A DNA stretch of 6,897 nucleotides from Candidatus Bathyarchaeota archaeon. GTDB taxonomy: Archaea; Thermoproteota; Bathyarchaeia; RBG-16-48-13; GCA-020355125. The position numbers were made by a program, and so were the translations under genes. Each line of letters opens with the position of its first letter. Position 1 is the first letter of the stretch. The notes beneath the pieces are model-generated. The model was not told the DNA's origin. It was given only the letters and a program-made list of their open reading frames with translations, and did not search any database. The stretch covers positions 1 through 6,897 of the forward strand of contig JAUWWH010000048.1 in the NCBI GenBank assembly GCA_030617005.1, in the 5' to 3' direction. This document shows, one piece after another, positions 1 to 5,995 of the stretch.

Positions 1-88
1 ATTAGCAACACTCGCAAATGTTTGCTTCGCGGTGTGTGGATGTAACTGCATCGCTAGGAGCATATAGGCGCTGTCTTTGTTTGCATAA

Positions 89-925
89 TTAGCTTGAAGT
101 TTTAATGTTTATCTTTTTAGTGTAGACTGCGTAACCGAAGACTGATATAGCCATGACAGCCATGAAATTGCTGAACCACGGAGTGTGGACTGGAGAACTC
201 AAGAGATACTCCCCCTCATATTTATCCACCATCTGGGGATGCGTGGGTGAAAGCGCACCGGGAGGGTCTGCACAATTTGCATAAGCATAATTGAAGGCTT
301 CTTCCACTGATACCACTCCATCGCTATTTCCATCAGCTAAACCCTGAGACATACCCTGATCCACGAAGTACTCAATGAAGATCGTGTTTGAAAAGAAGAC
401 TATGTCGTATGTTGATTCATCTGCTGTACAAGCCGTTAAGACGACGCCGGATTCGATCGCGACCGCAACATCTGTGAAGCTTCCGGAGTTACAAGCATTA
501 ATCACAACTAGGATGTTGTGGGATTCAAATTCTGAAAGGATACTCGAAAGCTCACTGTCTGACAGGAAGGCATCGTATAGATGGAGATTGTCCACACTTC
601 CATGTGTTGAGAAGAATATGGAAACTCCGTCCTGTCTTACTTCTTGATCTCTAAGCCATTCCAAAGCACTGATGACAGCTGACTTCGTCGCTTCACTATT
701 TATTAAAAGCCTAATGTTGCTACTCGGATAACCATATGTATTTACGAGAACGTTTGCAAAGTCCTGAGCATCATTATCTAGATTAACTGCACCGCCTCCT
801 TCAACTCCAATTACAACAGCCCACAATTGTCTATCACCTGAATCCGCAGTGACTAGAGGTATGGATATACATGAAATCGTCAAGGCAAACAATGCTACTA
901 TCAAGATACTTTTTTTTACTTTCAT
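89..925 (-). CDS. Secreted clan-CD (caspase/legumain-like) cysteine protease with C-terminal membrane anchor
   Basis: This 278-residue protein looks like an exported cysteine peptidase of the caspase/legumain fold. Residues 1-27 form a signal peptide: a Lys-rich start, a hydrophobic core and an end near VTA. The catalytic dyad is visible as His108 in FFSTHG and Cys145 in VINACNSG, each after a hydrophobic strand as usual in clan CD. Residues 198-209 (D-x-N-x-D-G-x-x-S-x-x-E) match a calcium-binding EF-hand-type loop. A single hydrophobic segment at about 252-268, preceded by TPWF and followed by TKK, would anchor the C-terminus with the enzyme outside the cell. I chose the ATG at 925 because it begins the signal peptide and follows AAAAGGG; an upstream in-frame ATG at 985 would add 20 residues encoded by promoter-like DNA. 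Substrate is unknown. Fold and dyad are confident; cleavage specificity and activity are not shown. Confidence 0.85.
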   Translation of the reverse strand: MKVKKSILIVALFALTISCISIPLVTADSGDRQLWAVVIGVEGGGAVNLDNDAQDFANVLVNTYGYPSSNIRLLINSEATKSAVISALEWLRDQEVRQDGVSIFFSTHGSVDNLHLYDAFLSDSELSSILSEFESHNILVVINACNSGSFTDVAVAIESGVVLTACTADESTYDIVFFSNTIFIEYFVDQGMSQGLADGNSDGVVSVEEAFNYAYANCADPPGALSPTHPQMVDKYEGEYLLSSPVHTPWFSNFMAVMAISVFGYAVYTKKINIKTSS

Positions 926-960
926 ATTTCCCTTTTCTGAACTGAAATGATATAATATGG

Positions 961-987
961 TTATGAAGATTAAATATGGATTCATAA
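961..987 (-). promoter_or_regulatory. Probable promoter of the protease gene with a dyad around the TATA box
   Basis: The minus strand carries an ATATTTAAT-like TATA box (about 969-977) some 45 bases before the chosen ATG. This would start transcription near 943-947 and leave a short leader containing AAAAGGG. The box lies between the inverted 7-base arms TTATGAA (961-967) and TTCATAA (981-987). A second AT-rich candidate box sits at 951-958. Box and arms are read directly from the sequence; promoter and operator function are inferred. Confidence 0.4.
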
Positions 988-1013
988 TATGATTTTAGAT
1001 TTCATCTGTACAT

Positions 1014-1046
1014 GTTGAAGCACTGTTTAACTGATATTACTTCAAC
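1014..1046. repeat. Inverted repeat in the gap between protease and PP-loop genes
   Basis: GTTGAAG at 1014-1020 and CTTCAAC at 1040-1046 are perfect inverted 7-base arms separated by 19 bases. They lie about 50 bases after the stop of the PAPS-reductase-like gene and upstream of the protease promoter. They could form a 3'-end stem-loop in the first transcript or a protein-binding site for the second. No U-tract follows on the minus strand, so a terminator is not supported. Nothing else was seen in the 926-1094 gap apart from the promoter. Confidence 0.25.
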
Positions 1047-1094
1047 GATTATTCAGATCGAGTAGAGGGTTACCTGGAAAGTTATTGTCGATCG

Positions 1095-1868
1095 TTAAAA
1101 ATATCCTAGGGCTCTCAGCCGTCTCATTGTCTGCTCCTTGTCTTGGGCTCTTCCAGCCCTTTCGACTTTACCTTCTGGATTTGGGCTAGTACATGTGAAG
1201 CATCCAATCGATGTGAAGCCTTCATCATATAAAGGGTTATGAGGAACATTGTTCAGTTTTAGGTACTCCCAAACATCTTTCCATCTGAAGTGTAGGATTG
1301 GGTGGACTCTCGTATGTTTTGGGTTTGTCCTTGGAGAGTAATATGTCTCATTTGATCTTGTTTTTTGCTCATCCCATCTTATTCCAACCATTAAAGCATC
1401 CAAACTATTATCAATCATTGCCTTCTTCATTGCCACGGTCTTCATCAAATGGCAACATGGTTCCCGATCGAGCGCGATTCTGAATTCCTCTTTGTTCCAA
1501 CCAATTTGTCTAAGTTCTTCTCTCATCTCTTGAGATAACTTGCTGGTTCTCACAACGCCTTTATCAGTTGCATTGAAAACCGCGGTGTTCTTAACATTGA
1601 TGATGTTTAGATTCCATATTTTACCTAAACTATCTTTAAATTTGTAAACTTCATCAAAATGTTTCCCTGTATCGACAAAAATCACTGGGATAGGAACTTG
1701 GCTATTGAAAGCTTCTCGGACTAGGTTCAAGAGAGCAGTGGAGTCTTTTCCACTAGTCCACGCTACAGCTGTCTTTTCTTCTCCGAATCTTTCAATAGCT
1801 TCCAGAATTATCTCTTTACTTTTATTAATTTTCTTATCGAGACTTAAGTTCATAAGCTTCTCGTTCAT
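1095..1868 (-). CDS. PAPS-reductase-family PP-loop protein with Fe-S cysteine pattern, lacking the catalytic C-terminal cysteine
   Basis: This 257-residue protein belongs to the adenine-nucleotide alpha-hydrolase (PP-loop) family that holds CysH and CysD. The pyrophosphate-binding loop is SGKDS (39-43). FVDTGKHF (64-71) and VGIRWDEQKTR (161-171) are further family motifs. Cys138-Cys139 and Cys223-x-x-Cys226 reproduce the paired-cysteine pattern that holds a 4Fe-4S cluster in assimilatory APS reductases. The C-terminal ECG(I/L)H catalytic cysteine of those reductases is absent; the protein instead ends in RLRALGYF. It therefore probably binds and activates a nucleotide or sulfur compound, but true sulfonucleotide reduction is doubtful. 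A CysD-like ATP-sulfurylase role or a thiolation enzyme are alternatives. The ATG at 1868 is preceded by GGGGAT at 8 bases. It is transcribed divergently from the AlkP gene. Family is confident, reaction unknown. Confidence 0.85.
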   Translation of the reverse strand: MNEKLMNLSLDKKINKSKEIILEAIERFGEEKTAVAWTSGKDSTALLNLVREAFNSQVPIPVIFVDTGKHFDEVYKFKDSLGKIWNLNIINVKNTAVFNATDKGVVRTSKLSQEMREELRQIGWNKEEFRIALDREPCCHLMKTVAMKKAMIDNSLDALMVGIRWDEQKTRSNETYYSPRTNPKHTRVHPILHFRWKDVWEYLKLNNVPHNPLYDEGFTSIGCFTCTSPNPEGKVERAGRAQDKEQTMRRLRALGYF

Positions 1869-1903
1869 TCAATTATCCCCTATTGCTTATCACTCTTTAA
1901 ATC

Positions 1904-1913
1904 ACATATATGT
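1904..1913 (-). promoter_or_regulatory. TATA-like palindrome upstream of the PP-loop gene
   Basis: ACATATATGT is a perfect 10-base palindrome lying 36-45 bases before the ATG at 1868. At the usual archaeal spacing it would give a leader of about 10-15 bases holding GGGGAT. TTTAAA at about 1896-1901 is an alternative box. The position fits a promoter, but this is inference from AT-rich sequence. Confidence 0.3.
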
Positions 1914-1937
1914 TTGCTAACTAATTGAAGAACAAGC

Positions 1938-1946
1938 ATATTTATA
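1938..1946 (+). promoter_or_regulatory. TATA-like box of the AlkP-superfamily gene
   Basis: ATATTTATA ends 33 bases before the ATG at 1980, which at archaeal spacing would put the transcription start near 1970 and leave a leader of about 10 bases (containing GGGAA, a weak ribosome site). Together with the box on the other strand it divides the 111-bp divergent gap into two promoters. Inference from spacing and composition. Confidence 0.35.
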
Positions 1947-1979
1947 CTGGATAATGTTATTTCGTCAATTGGGAATGTT

Positions 1980-3374
1980 ATGATTCGATCGAAAAACAAG
2001 GTTCTTGTTATAGGCATTGATGGGTTAAGTCCAATCCTAGTGGAGAAGTGGATTGATGATTTGCCCACATTCAGGAGATTTAAGAATGAGGGAATCCTGG
2101 GATTATCAATTCCTCCCTGTCCTGCACAAACACCTGTTGCTTGGACCACGTTCATGACTGGGAAGAATCCTGGAAAGCACGGGATATTCAGCTTTGCCGC
2201 AAGGAAGTACGGAACCTATGGAAGGGTGATAGCAAGCCCTGGGAATATTATGTCAAAGAATCTCTTCCAAATCGCCAGTGAACAGGGAAGAAAAGTTGGT
2301 TCTGTAAATGTGCCAATGAGCACATTTCAAGGTGTAAATGGCTTTATGATTCCCGGATTTTTGGATAAACAGGAAGGCATTCCATAGCCAACTCGGATTG
2401 GGAATAAGATCCATGAGAAATTTGGGATTTCAAAGTTTGTTGGTGACGTGGAAACAGAGATTTTGAAGAGAGTAGAACCTGAACCAGGCATCTTCTTCAA
2501 TAGAGTAGAGAAAATTACCGAGAGGCAGCTGGAAATTTGTATGTATCTAATGGAGAATGAGGATTGGGGCTTGTTTATGACAGTATTTATGGGGGCCGAT
2601 AGGATTCAACACTTCTTTTGGAAGCATGTTGATCCTAATCACCTAGAATATTCGTGGAACAACTATAGCCTAAAAGTTAAGAATTACTACATCAAACTTG
2701 ATGAAGGGGTTGGGAAATTCTTAGAACATTACCAAGATGATGTTTTAACTTTTCTCTTATCTGACCATGGCTTTTGTCCAGTAGCGAAAGAAGTGATATT
2801 AAACAGCTACTTGCAAGAGTTCGGACTCCTAAAGTCAACGCAAGGAAGAGTTGATTTAGAGAATAGTAAGGCAGTATCTTATGGCTATGGCGACATATGG
2901 TTAAATGTCGAAGGGAGAGAGCCTATGGGCTTTGTTAAGCCAGGAGAAGAATACGCCAAGTTAAGAGATGACATAATAGCGTTTCTAGAAGAAATATCAA
3001 TCAATGGAACACGTCCTATTAAGGAAGTGAAGAAACGGGAAGAAGTATACTGGGGTCCTTATTTGGAGGGAGGCCCTGACTTGGTGACTGTCTTTAAAGC
3101 TGGATGGCAGGCTGCACGAAGACCTGAAATAGTAGCAAAATCGGAGAGTCATGAGTATGTTAATGATGAACTGAGATGGAGTGGGGGACATGATGGAACT
3201 CATGATCCTCTTGATGTTCCTGGAATATTTGGAGTTCTTGGATCCAAAATAAGGAGAAATGTGAAGTTGAGGGTCTATCTCTGCGATTTAGCGCCAACAA
3301 TACTCAATGCAATGGGTCTACATGCACCTTCAGATATGGATGGGAAGAACATTCTATCTCCTAAAAATTTGTGA
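1980..3374 (+). CDS. Alkaline-phosphatase-superfamily phosphodiesterase, interrupted by one in-frame TAG
   Basis: The reading frame covers 464 codons and resembles archaeal type I phosphodiesterase/nucleotide pyrophosphatase proteins, which hydrolyse phosphate esters at a two-metal site. All expected ligands can be found: Asp14 in GIDG, nucleophile Thr51 in PAQTPVAW followed by FMTGKNPGKHGI, Asp207 and His211 in ADRIQHFFW, Asp262-His263 in SDHGF, and His408 in GTHDP. No signal peptide is visible, so it is probably cytoplasmic. Codon 136 is TAG (2385-2387), and the frame continues unchanged on both sides, so the two halves (1980-2387, and from a GTG at 2448 or earlier) are one gene. Neither half carries a complete metal site. 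The 5' half alone is unlikely to be active. Nonsense mutation, base-call error, or readthrough remain open. Substrate unknown; a role in surface-glycan or nucleotide metabolism is suggested only by its neighbours. Confidence 0.85.
2385..2387 (+). other. In-frame TAG codon inside the AlkP gene
   Basis: The TAG falls between GIP and PTRIGNKIHEKFG, in the region where relatives, as I recall them, have a Tyr-Pro step (TYPPEL-like). A TAT or TAC tyrosine codon is one base away from TAG. No frameshift is involved, since codons before and after are in the same frame and all downstream catalytic motifs are kept. Cause is undetermined. Confidence 0.9.
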
Positions 3375-3407
3375 AAGAATACACACATACGATTTTAAGT
3401 TTGCAGC

Positions 3408-3422
3408 TCATCGATTCGATGA
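3408..3422. repeat. Perfect 15-base dyad after the AlkP gene
   Basis: TCATCGA-T-TCGATGA has 7-base arms around a single central base, starting 34 bases after the AlkP stop. The one-base centre makes an RNA hairpin unlikely, so a DNA-binding site is the better guess. The rest of the 3375-3528 gap holds a T6 run at 3515-3520, which could serve as a U-tract for plus-strand transcripts, and nothing gene-like. Confidence 0.3.
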
Positions 3423-3528
3423 CCTCTTAATTACAACTACTGGAATGAGGATATATGCTACCAATTATTGATCCAATAAAGTAGGAAATATGCTCGATTA
3501 GAACTTGACTTATCTTTTTTGGATCTCT

Positions 3529-3762
3529 CTATATGTAGCCTAGGCTCCTTAGCCGTTGCTTAATCTCCCTCTCTTCTTCGGGGGTATAGACCTGCTCTGA
3601 TTCCTCTTCTTTCACAACTTCTCTTAGCACGAACTCCACGTACTCTTCTACGCTCTTGAACTCTTCATGGCTTGACTTTACTCTACGCTTGATTTCCTCG
3701 TATAGGTCTCTTGGTATATAGATCGGGGTTTTGTTTACGGTCAACTCGGGTATGCCTCCCAT
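3529..3762 (-). CDS. Ribbon-helix-helix (CopG/Arc-type) small regulator
   Basis: This 77-residue protein has the layout of a CopG-type ribbon-helix-helix dimer: a short strand KTPIYIP (11-17) that would enter the DNA major groove, helix A at about 18-30 (DLYEEIKRRVKS) and helix B at about 37-51 (SVEEYVEFVLREVVK). A charged linker (51-69) leads to the C-terminal tail RLRSLGYI, which almost repeats the end of the PP-loop protein. It may be a transcription regulator, possibly of its own gene, since a perfect dyad abuts the start codon, or an antitoxin-like partner; no toxin gene is adjacent. The ATG at 3762 has no upstream Shine-Dalgarno. A TTG at 3744 sits 10 bases after GGAGG and would drop six residues without touching the fold. 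The stop is TAG. The fold is fairly certain; the target is inferred. Confidence 0.8.
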   Translation of the reverse strand: MGGIPELTVNKTPIYIPRDLYEEIKRRVKSSHEEFKSVEEYVEFVLREVVKEEESEQVYTPEEEREIKQRLRSLGYI

Positions 3763-3777
3763 CTCAGATTCTCTGAG
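3763..3777. promoter_or_regulatory. Dyad abutting the RHH start codon: candidate autoregulatory operator
   Basis: CTCAGA-TTC-TCTGAG is a perfect inverted repeat with 6-base arms and a 3-base centre, directly beside the ATG of the RHH gene. RHH dimers commonly bind such short dyads in their own promoters. In RNA it could also fold and mask the start. Further upstream (3778-3855) the DNA is AT-rich with possible TATA boxes but no other gene. Symmetry is seen; function is inferred. Confidence 0.45.
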
Positions 3778-3855
3778 GCTTAATTATCTTTTAGATTTTT
3801 GAATTAGTAAAGTTATCGCTTTATCTATTTTTAGTGAGGAAATAAGATTGATGGT

Positions 3856-4845
3856 TTAATGTGAACGAATGTATCTACCTATGAGACCTTTTAGTAATCC
3901 AGTTGAAACAGCTAAGAAAATCGTCACTTTTACAGCTGGACCTAGGAGAAAGGAATGAAATTTTCGAGTTTTCCAATAAAGAGAGATACCAGACATTATC
4001 AAATAACAGCATATCAGGCTACAGAGAAATAAAAAGAATAAATAACTGAATATGGAAGACAGAAAAATGAGCGTTAAAATTATGAAATATACGAAGAAGA
4101 GTTTTAGATAAATTTTTAGTTTAGTTATTAAACCAGCTTTTGCGTCCCATTCAGCATAAGAGGAATATTGTGAAAATAAGCTTTTCAGGGAGTTTCTTGG
4201 TGGCCAATAAACCTTAGCGTTCTTTACTAGAGCAAATTTATATCCCAACTTCAGTGCTTTCAGATCGAAATATGTGTCTTCAGCCTTCTCCAGGTTTTCT
4301 GGATATCCACCAATTTCCTTCCAAACGTGTTTTTTGAAGGCTACGGATCTGCTTGATGGGAGGAATGTCTTCGCATTCAGATGGTCAATTTTGGGGTATT
4401 GCAGCTCGATGATAGCTCTTTGTAAGAGAGATTCTGCAGTTCCAACATAGACTCCACTTACGAATTCAGCTTCTTCCTCACGAAAGCTCTTCAGTAGGTT
4501 TTCTAACCAGTATCTGTCTAAAATTACCCCTGCGTCTGTGCAAGCGATTATATCCGATGACGCAGACTCTACTCCAATATTTCTTGCCCTTGCACGGTTT
4601 GCGCCGTCGATTACCATTAATTTATAGTTTTGTCGATACTTGATGAACTTCGCTATTATATCTGTGGTTTGGTCGGTTGACCCTCCGTCTACTATAATCG
4701 CTTCAAACGAATTAAATGTTTGAGTTTCTAATGATTCTAACAGCTTGAGAATCGTCTTTTCCTCATTCTTAACAGGAATGACAATAGTAACTATTGAAGA
4801 ATTGGATTTGGATACCTTGATGTCCTCCTTATTAATCCAATACAA
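3856..4845 (-). CDS. Membrane-associated family-2 glycosyltransferase (GT-A fold)
   Basis: This protein of up to 329 residues transfers a sugar from a nucleotide donor, probably to a lipid-linked or surface glycan on the cytoplasmic side of the membrane. The GT2 domain starts at VTIVIPVKNEE (19-29), then IVDGGSTD (51-58), NRARARNIG (83-91), a DxD-equivalent TDAG (103-106), and the acceptor-side SRSVAF (165-170) and AEDTYFDLKA (188-197) with the likely base in Glu189-Asp190. Hydrophobic helices at about 246-290 and 300-318 anchor it. The 5' end is unsettled: the longest frame begins with TTG at 4845, but a strong AAGGAGG (4824-4830) lies inside it, 8 bases before a GTA codon at 4813-4815, and the TATA box at 4856-4863 would start transcription downstream of the TTG. 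The true product probably starts near residue 11. Family is confident; sugar and acceptor are unknown. Confidence 0.88.
   Translation of the reverse strand: MYWINKEDIKVSKSNSSIVTIVIPVKNEEKTILKLLESLETQTFNSFEAIIVDGGSTDQTTDIIAKFIKYRQNYKLMVIDGANRARARNIGVESASSDIIACTDAGVILDRYWLENLLKSFREEEAEFVSGVYVGTAESLLQRAIIELQYPKIDHLNAKTFLPSSRSVAFKKHVWKEIGGYPENLEKAEDTYFDLKALKLGYKFALVKNAKVYWPPRNSLKSLFSQYSSYAEWDAKAGLITKLKIYLKLFFVYFIILTLIFLSSIFSYLFFLFLCSLICCYLIMSGISLYWKTRKFHSFLLGPAVKVTIFLAVSTGLLKGLIGRYIRSH
4824..4830 (-). promoter_or_regulatory. Strong Shine-Dalgarno inside the annotated start of the glycosyltransferase
   Basis: The minus strand reads AAGGAGG, the best ribosome-binding match in the window, then ACATCAAG and GTA. 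No ATG, GTG or TTG follows in frame at a usable distance. This site decides against the TTG at 4845 and suggests initiation at the GTA codon, or a GTG that reads as GTA here through mutation or error. Confidence 0.6.
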
Positions 4846-4855
4846 ATATAACTGA

Positions 4856-4864
4856 ATTTAAATA
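4856..4864. promoter_or_regulatory. Shared TATA box between glycosyltransferase and archaeosortase genes
   Basis: TTTAAATA at 4857-4864 matches the archaeal TATA consensus on the plus strand, and its TTTAAA core is palindromic, so it reads as ATTTAAAT on the minus strand (4863-4856). At 25-27 bases spacing it predicts starts near 4885-4890 for the archaeosortase (leader about 30 bases) and near 4830-4835 for the glycosyltransferase (just before its AAGGAGG). One box could serve both directions. Inferred from sequence. Confidence 0.5.
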
Positions 4865-4918
4865 TTATACGAGCTAACAGGATCAGAAAAGGCTTGTGGA
4901 GAATTGTTAAAGGGTATA

Positions 4919-5932
4919 ATGGAACGAAGAATTTGTCGTAGTTCGACATTCCTCATAGCTGTGGCGTCTGCCCTGTTAGCATTGGTTGCGCAACTTTATC
5001 TTTTTGAGTTAGAGATTTCAGTGCCTATAAGCCCCGTTTTTCGTTCCTGGGGGTTCATTACAAGGCTCTTTTCAGAGTTTGCACCCATTTGTCTATCCAT
5101 AATCATGTTAGTGTGGATCAAGAAGGGAAGGTTAGACAAAAGTAAAGACGGGAAGGATGGGATACCATTTGTTACCTTTACAATACTATGCTCTGTCCTT
5201 GCAATCCTGATATTACTCAGAGTTGAGGATGCATATGCAATGATTACCCATCCATATGCCACAGCTACTACTGTAGATGTTATTAATGCGTGGGTGTGGA
5301 CCAGAGTTATCTTCTACAGCTTGCTTTCACTGCTGTTAATCGGTCTTTCTGCGTTATTCTATGGGAAGAGGGGGTTATGGATTCTACTCGCCACATCAAT
5401 AATTCCTGTGTTCTACACTTTCAACAATGATATGGTTGTGAATGCAACGAAGCTACCTAGCCTAGCTTTTCTCTCTCCCATCTATTACTTCATAATATCT
5501 TTCGGTAAATTGGAGACCATAGTTATTGGAGGACTGTTAAACCTCTTCGGAGTCCCAGCTCTGGTAAACGCCAACATCTTTCCATACAGCATAATCATGG
5601 GGGGCACGGTCTACCTAGTTGATTTACCTTGTATAGGTTGGGAAGGAGTGGTCGGCTATTCAATTATTTTCACGAATTTTATGGTGGAAATAGTAACGGA
5701 AAACCGTATGAGGGTTTTGTGGGTAATATTAGGTTTCTTCGGCACCATGGGAATCAACTTTATCCGTTTAGTAATAATATTCGCTGCTGGAGCCATTGGG
5801 GGAGCCTCCGTTGCAGATTTAATCCACAGTCATGTTGGGGACATACTCTTTCTCGTATGGATTTTAGGTTTCCTGTATCTGATTCATAGGTTTAATGAAA
5901 GAAAAAGTAAAAGCAACCAAGCACAGAAGTAA
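4919..5932 (+). CDS. Archaeosortase/exosortase-family membrane transpeptidase
   Basis: This 337-residue polytopic protein has eight or more hydrophobic segments (about 11-29, 51-66, 84-100, 126-147, 150-167, 185-210, 243-258, 265-291, 308-325). The family triad sits in the second half: Cys238 in LPCIGWEGVVGY, Arg283 in GINFIRLVIIF, and His303 (four residues before Gly307, as in relatives; His305 is an alternative) in LIHSHVGDILFLVW. Such enzymes cut C-terminal sorting tails (motif, membrane helix, basic end) and attach surface proteins to lipid; the active site faces outward. It is longer than minimal family members because of the N-terminal helices. I chose the ATG at 4919 after AAAGGG; a TTG at 4904 would add five residues. 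It is divergent from the glycosyltransferase. The protease at 89-925 carries a tail that might be a substrate. Family is confident; subfamily and recognised motif are not determined. Confidence 0.85.
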   Translation: MERRICRSSTFLIAVASALLALVAQLYLFELEISVPISPVFRSWGFITRLFSEFAPICLSIIMLVWIKKGRLDKSKDGKDGIPFVTFTILCSVLAILILLRVEDAYAMITHPYATATTVDVINAWVWTRVIFYSLLSLLLIGLSALFYGKRGLWILLATSIIPVFYTFNNDMVVNATKLPSLAFLSPIYYFIISFGKLETIVIGGLLNLFGVPALVNANIFPYSIIMGGTVYLVDLPCIGWEGVVGYSIIFTNFMVEIVTENRMRVLWVILGFFGTMGINFIRLVIIFAAGAIGGASVADLIHSHVGDILFLVWILGFLYLIHRFNERKSKSNQAQK

Positions 5933-5995
5933 CCATTACAGCTTTAATTTGCTCTGGTGTGCTGTTACTGTAAAGTTGCGATGTAAGAATAGATT

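Noticed and set aside
14..25. GCAAA-TG-TTTGC inverted repeat as a terminator of the protease gene
   Set aside because: Arms of five with a two-base loop cannot fold stably and no U-tract follows on the minus strand.
375..647. A 90-codon plus-strand frame inside the protease gene
   Set aside because: It runs opposite the catalytic His and Cys motifs, has no family features and no ribosome site.
866..925. A lipoprotein signal (LTISC) in the protease leader
   Set aside because: A cysteine follows a hydrophobic run, but -1 Ser is a weak lipobox and VTA further on gives a better ordinary cleavage site.
1095..1868. Naming the PP-loop gene cysH
   Set aside because: The catalytic C-terminal cysteine motif is missing, so the reductase symbol is not supported.
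1880..2155. A 91-codon minus-strand frame overlapping the start of the AlkP gene
   Set aside because: It has no recognisable domain and lies opposite the GIDG and nucleophile motifs, so it is an antisense shadow.
2448..3374. Treating the 3' half of the AlkP gene as a separate gene starting at GTG
   Set aside because: Homologous sequence continues in frame upstream of the GTG, no ribosome site precedes it, and the product would lack Asp14 and the nucleophile.
3529..3762. RHH protein as antitoxin of a toxin-antitoxin pair
   Set aside because: The adjacent frames are a glycosyltransferase and an AlkP enzyme; no small toxin-like gene overlaps or abuts it.
5629..5889. An 86-codon frame inside the archaeosortase gene
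   Set aside because: It is a shifted frame over the conserved Cys/Arg/His region, and its translation is low in hydrophobic segments and looks random.
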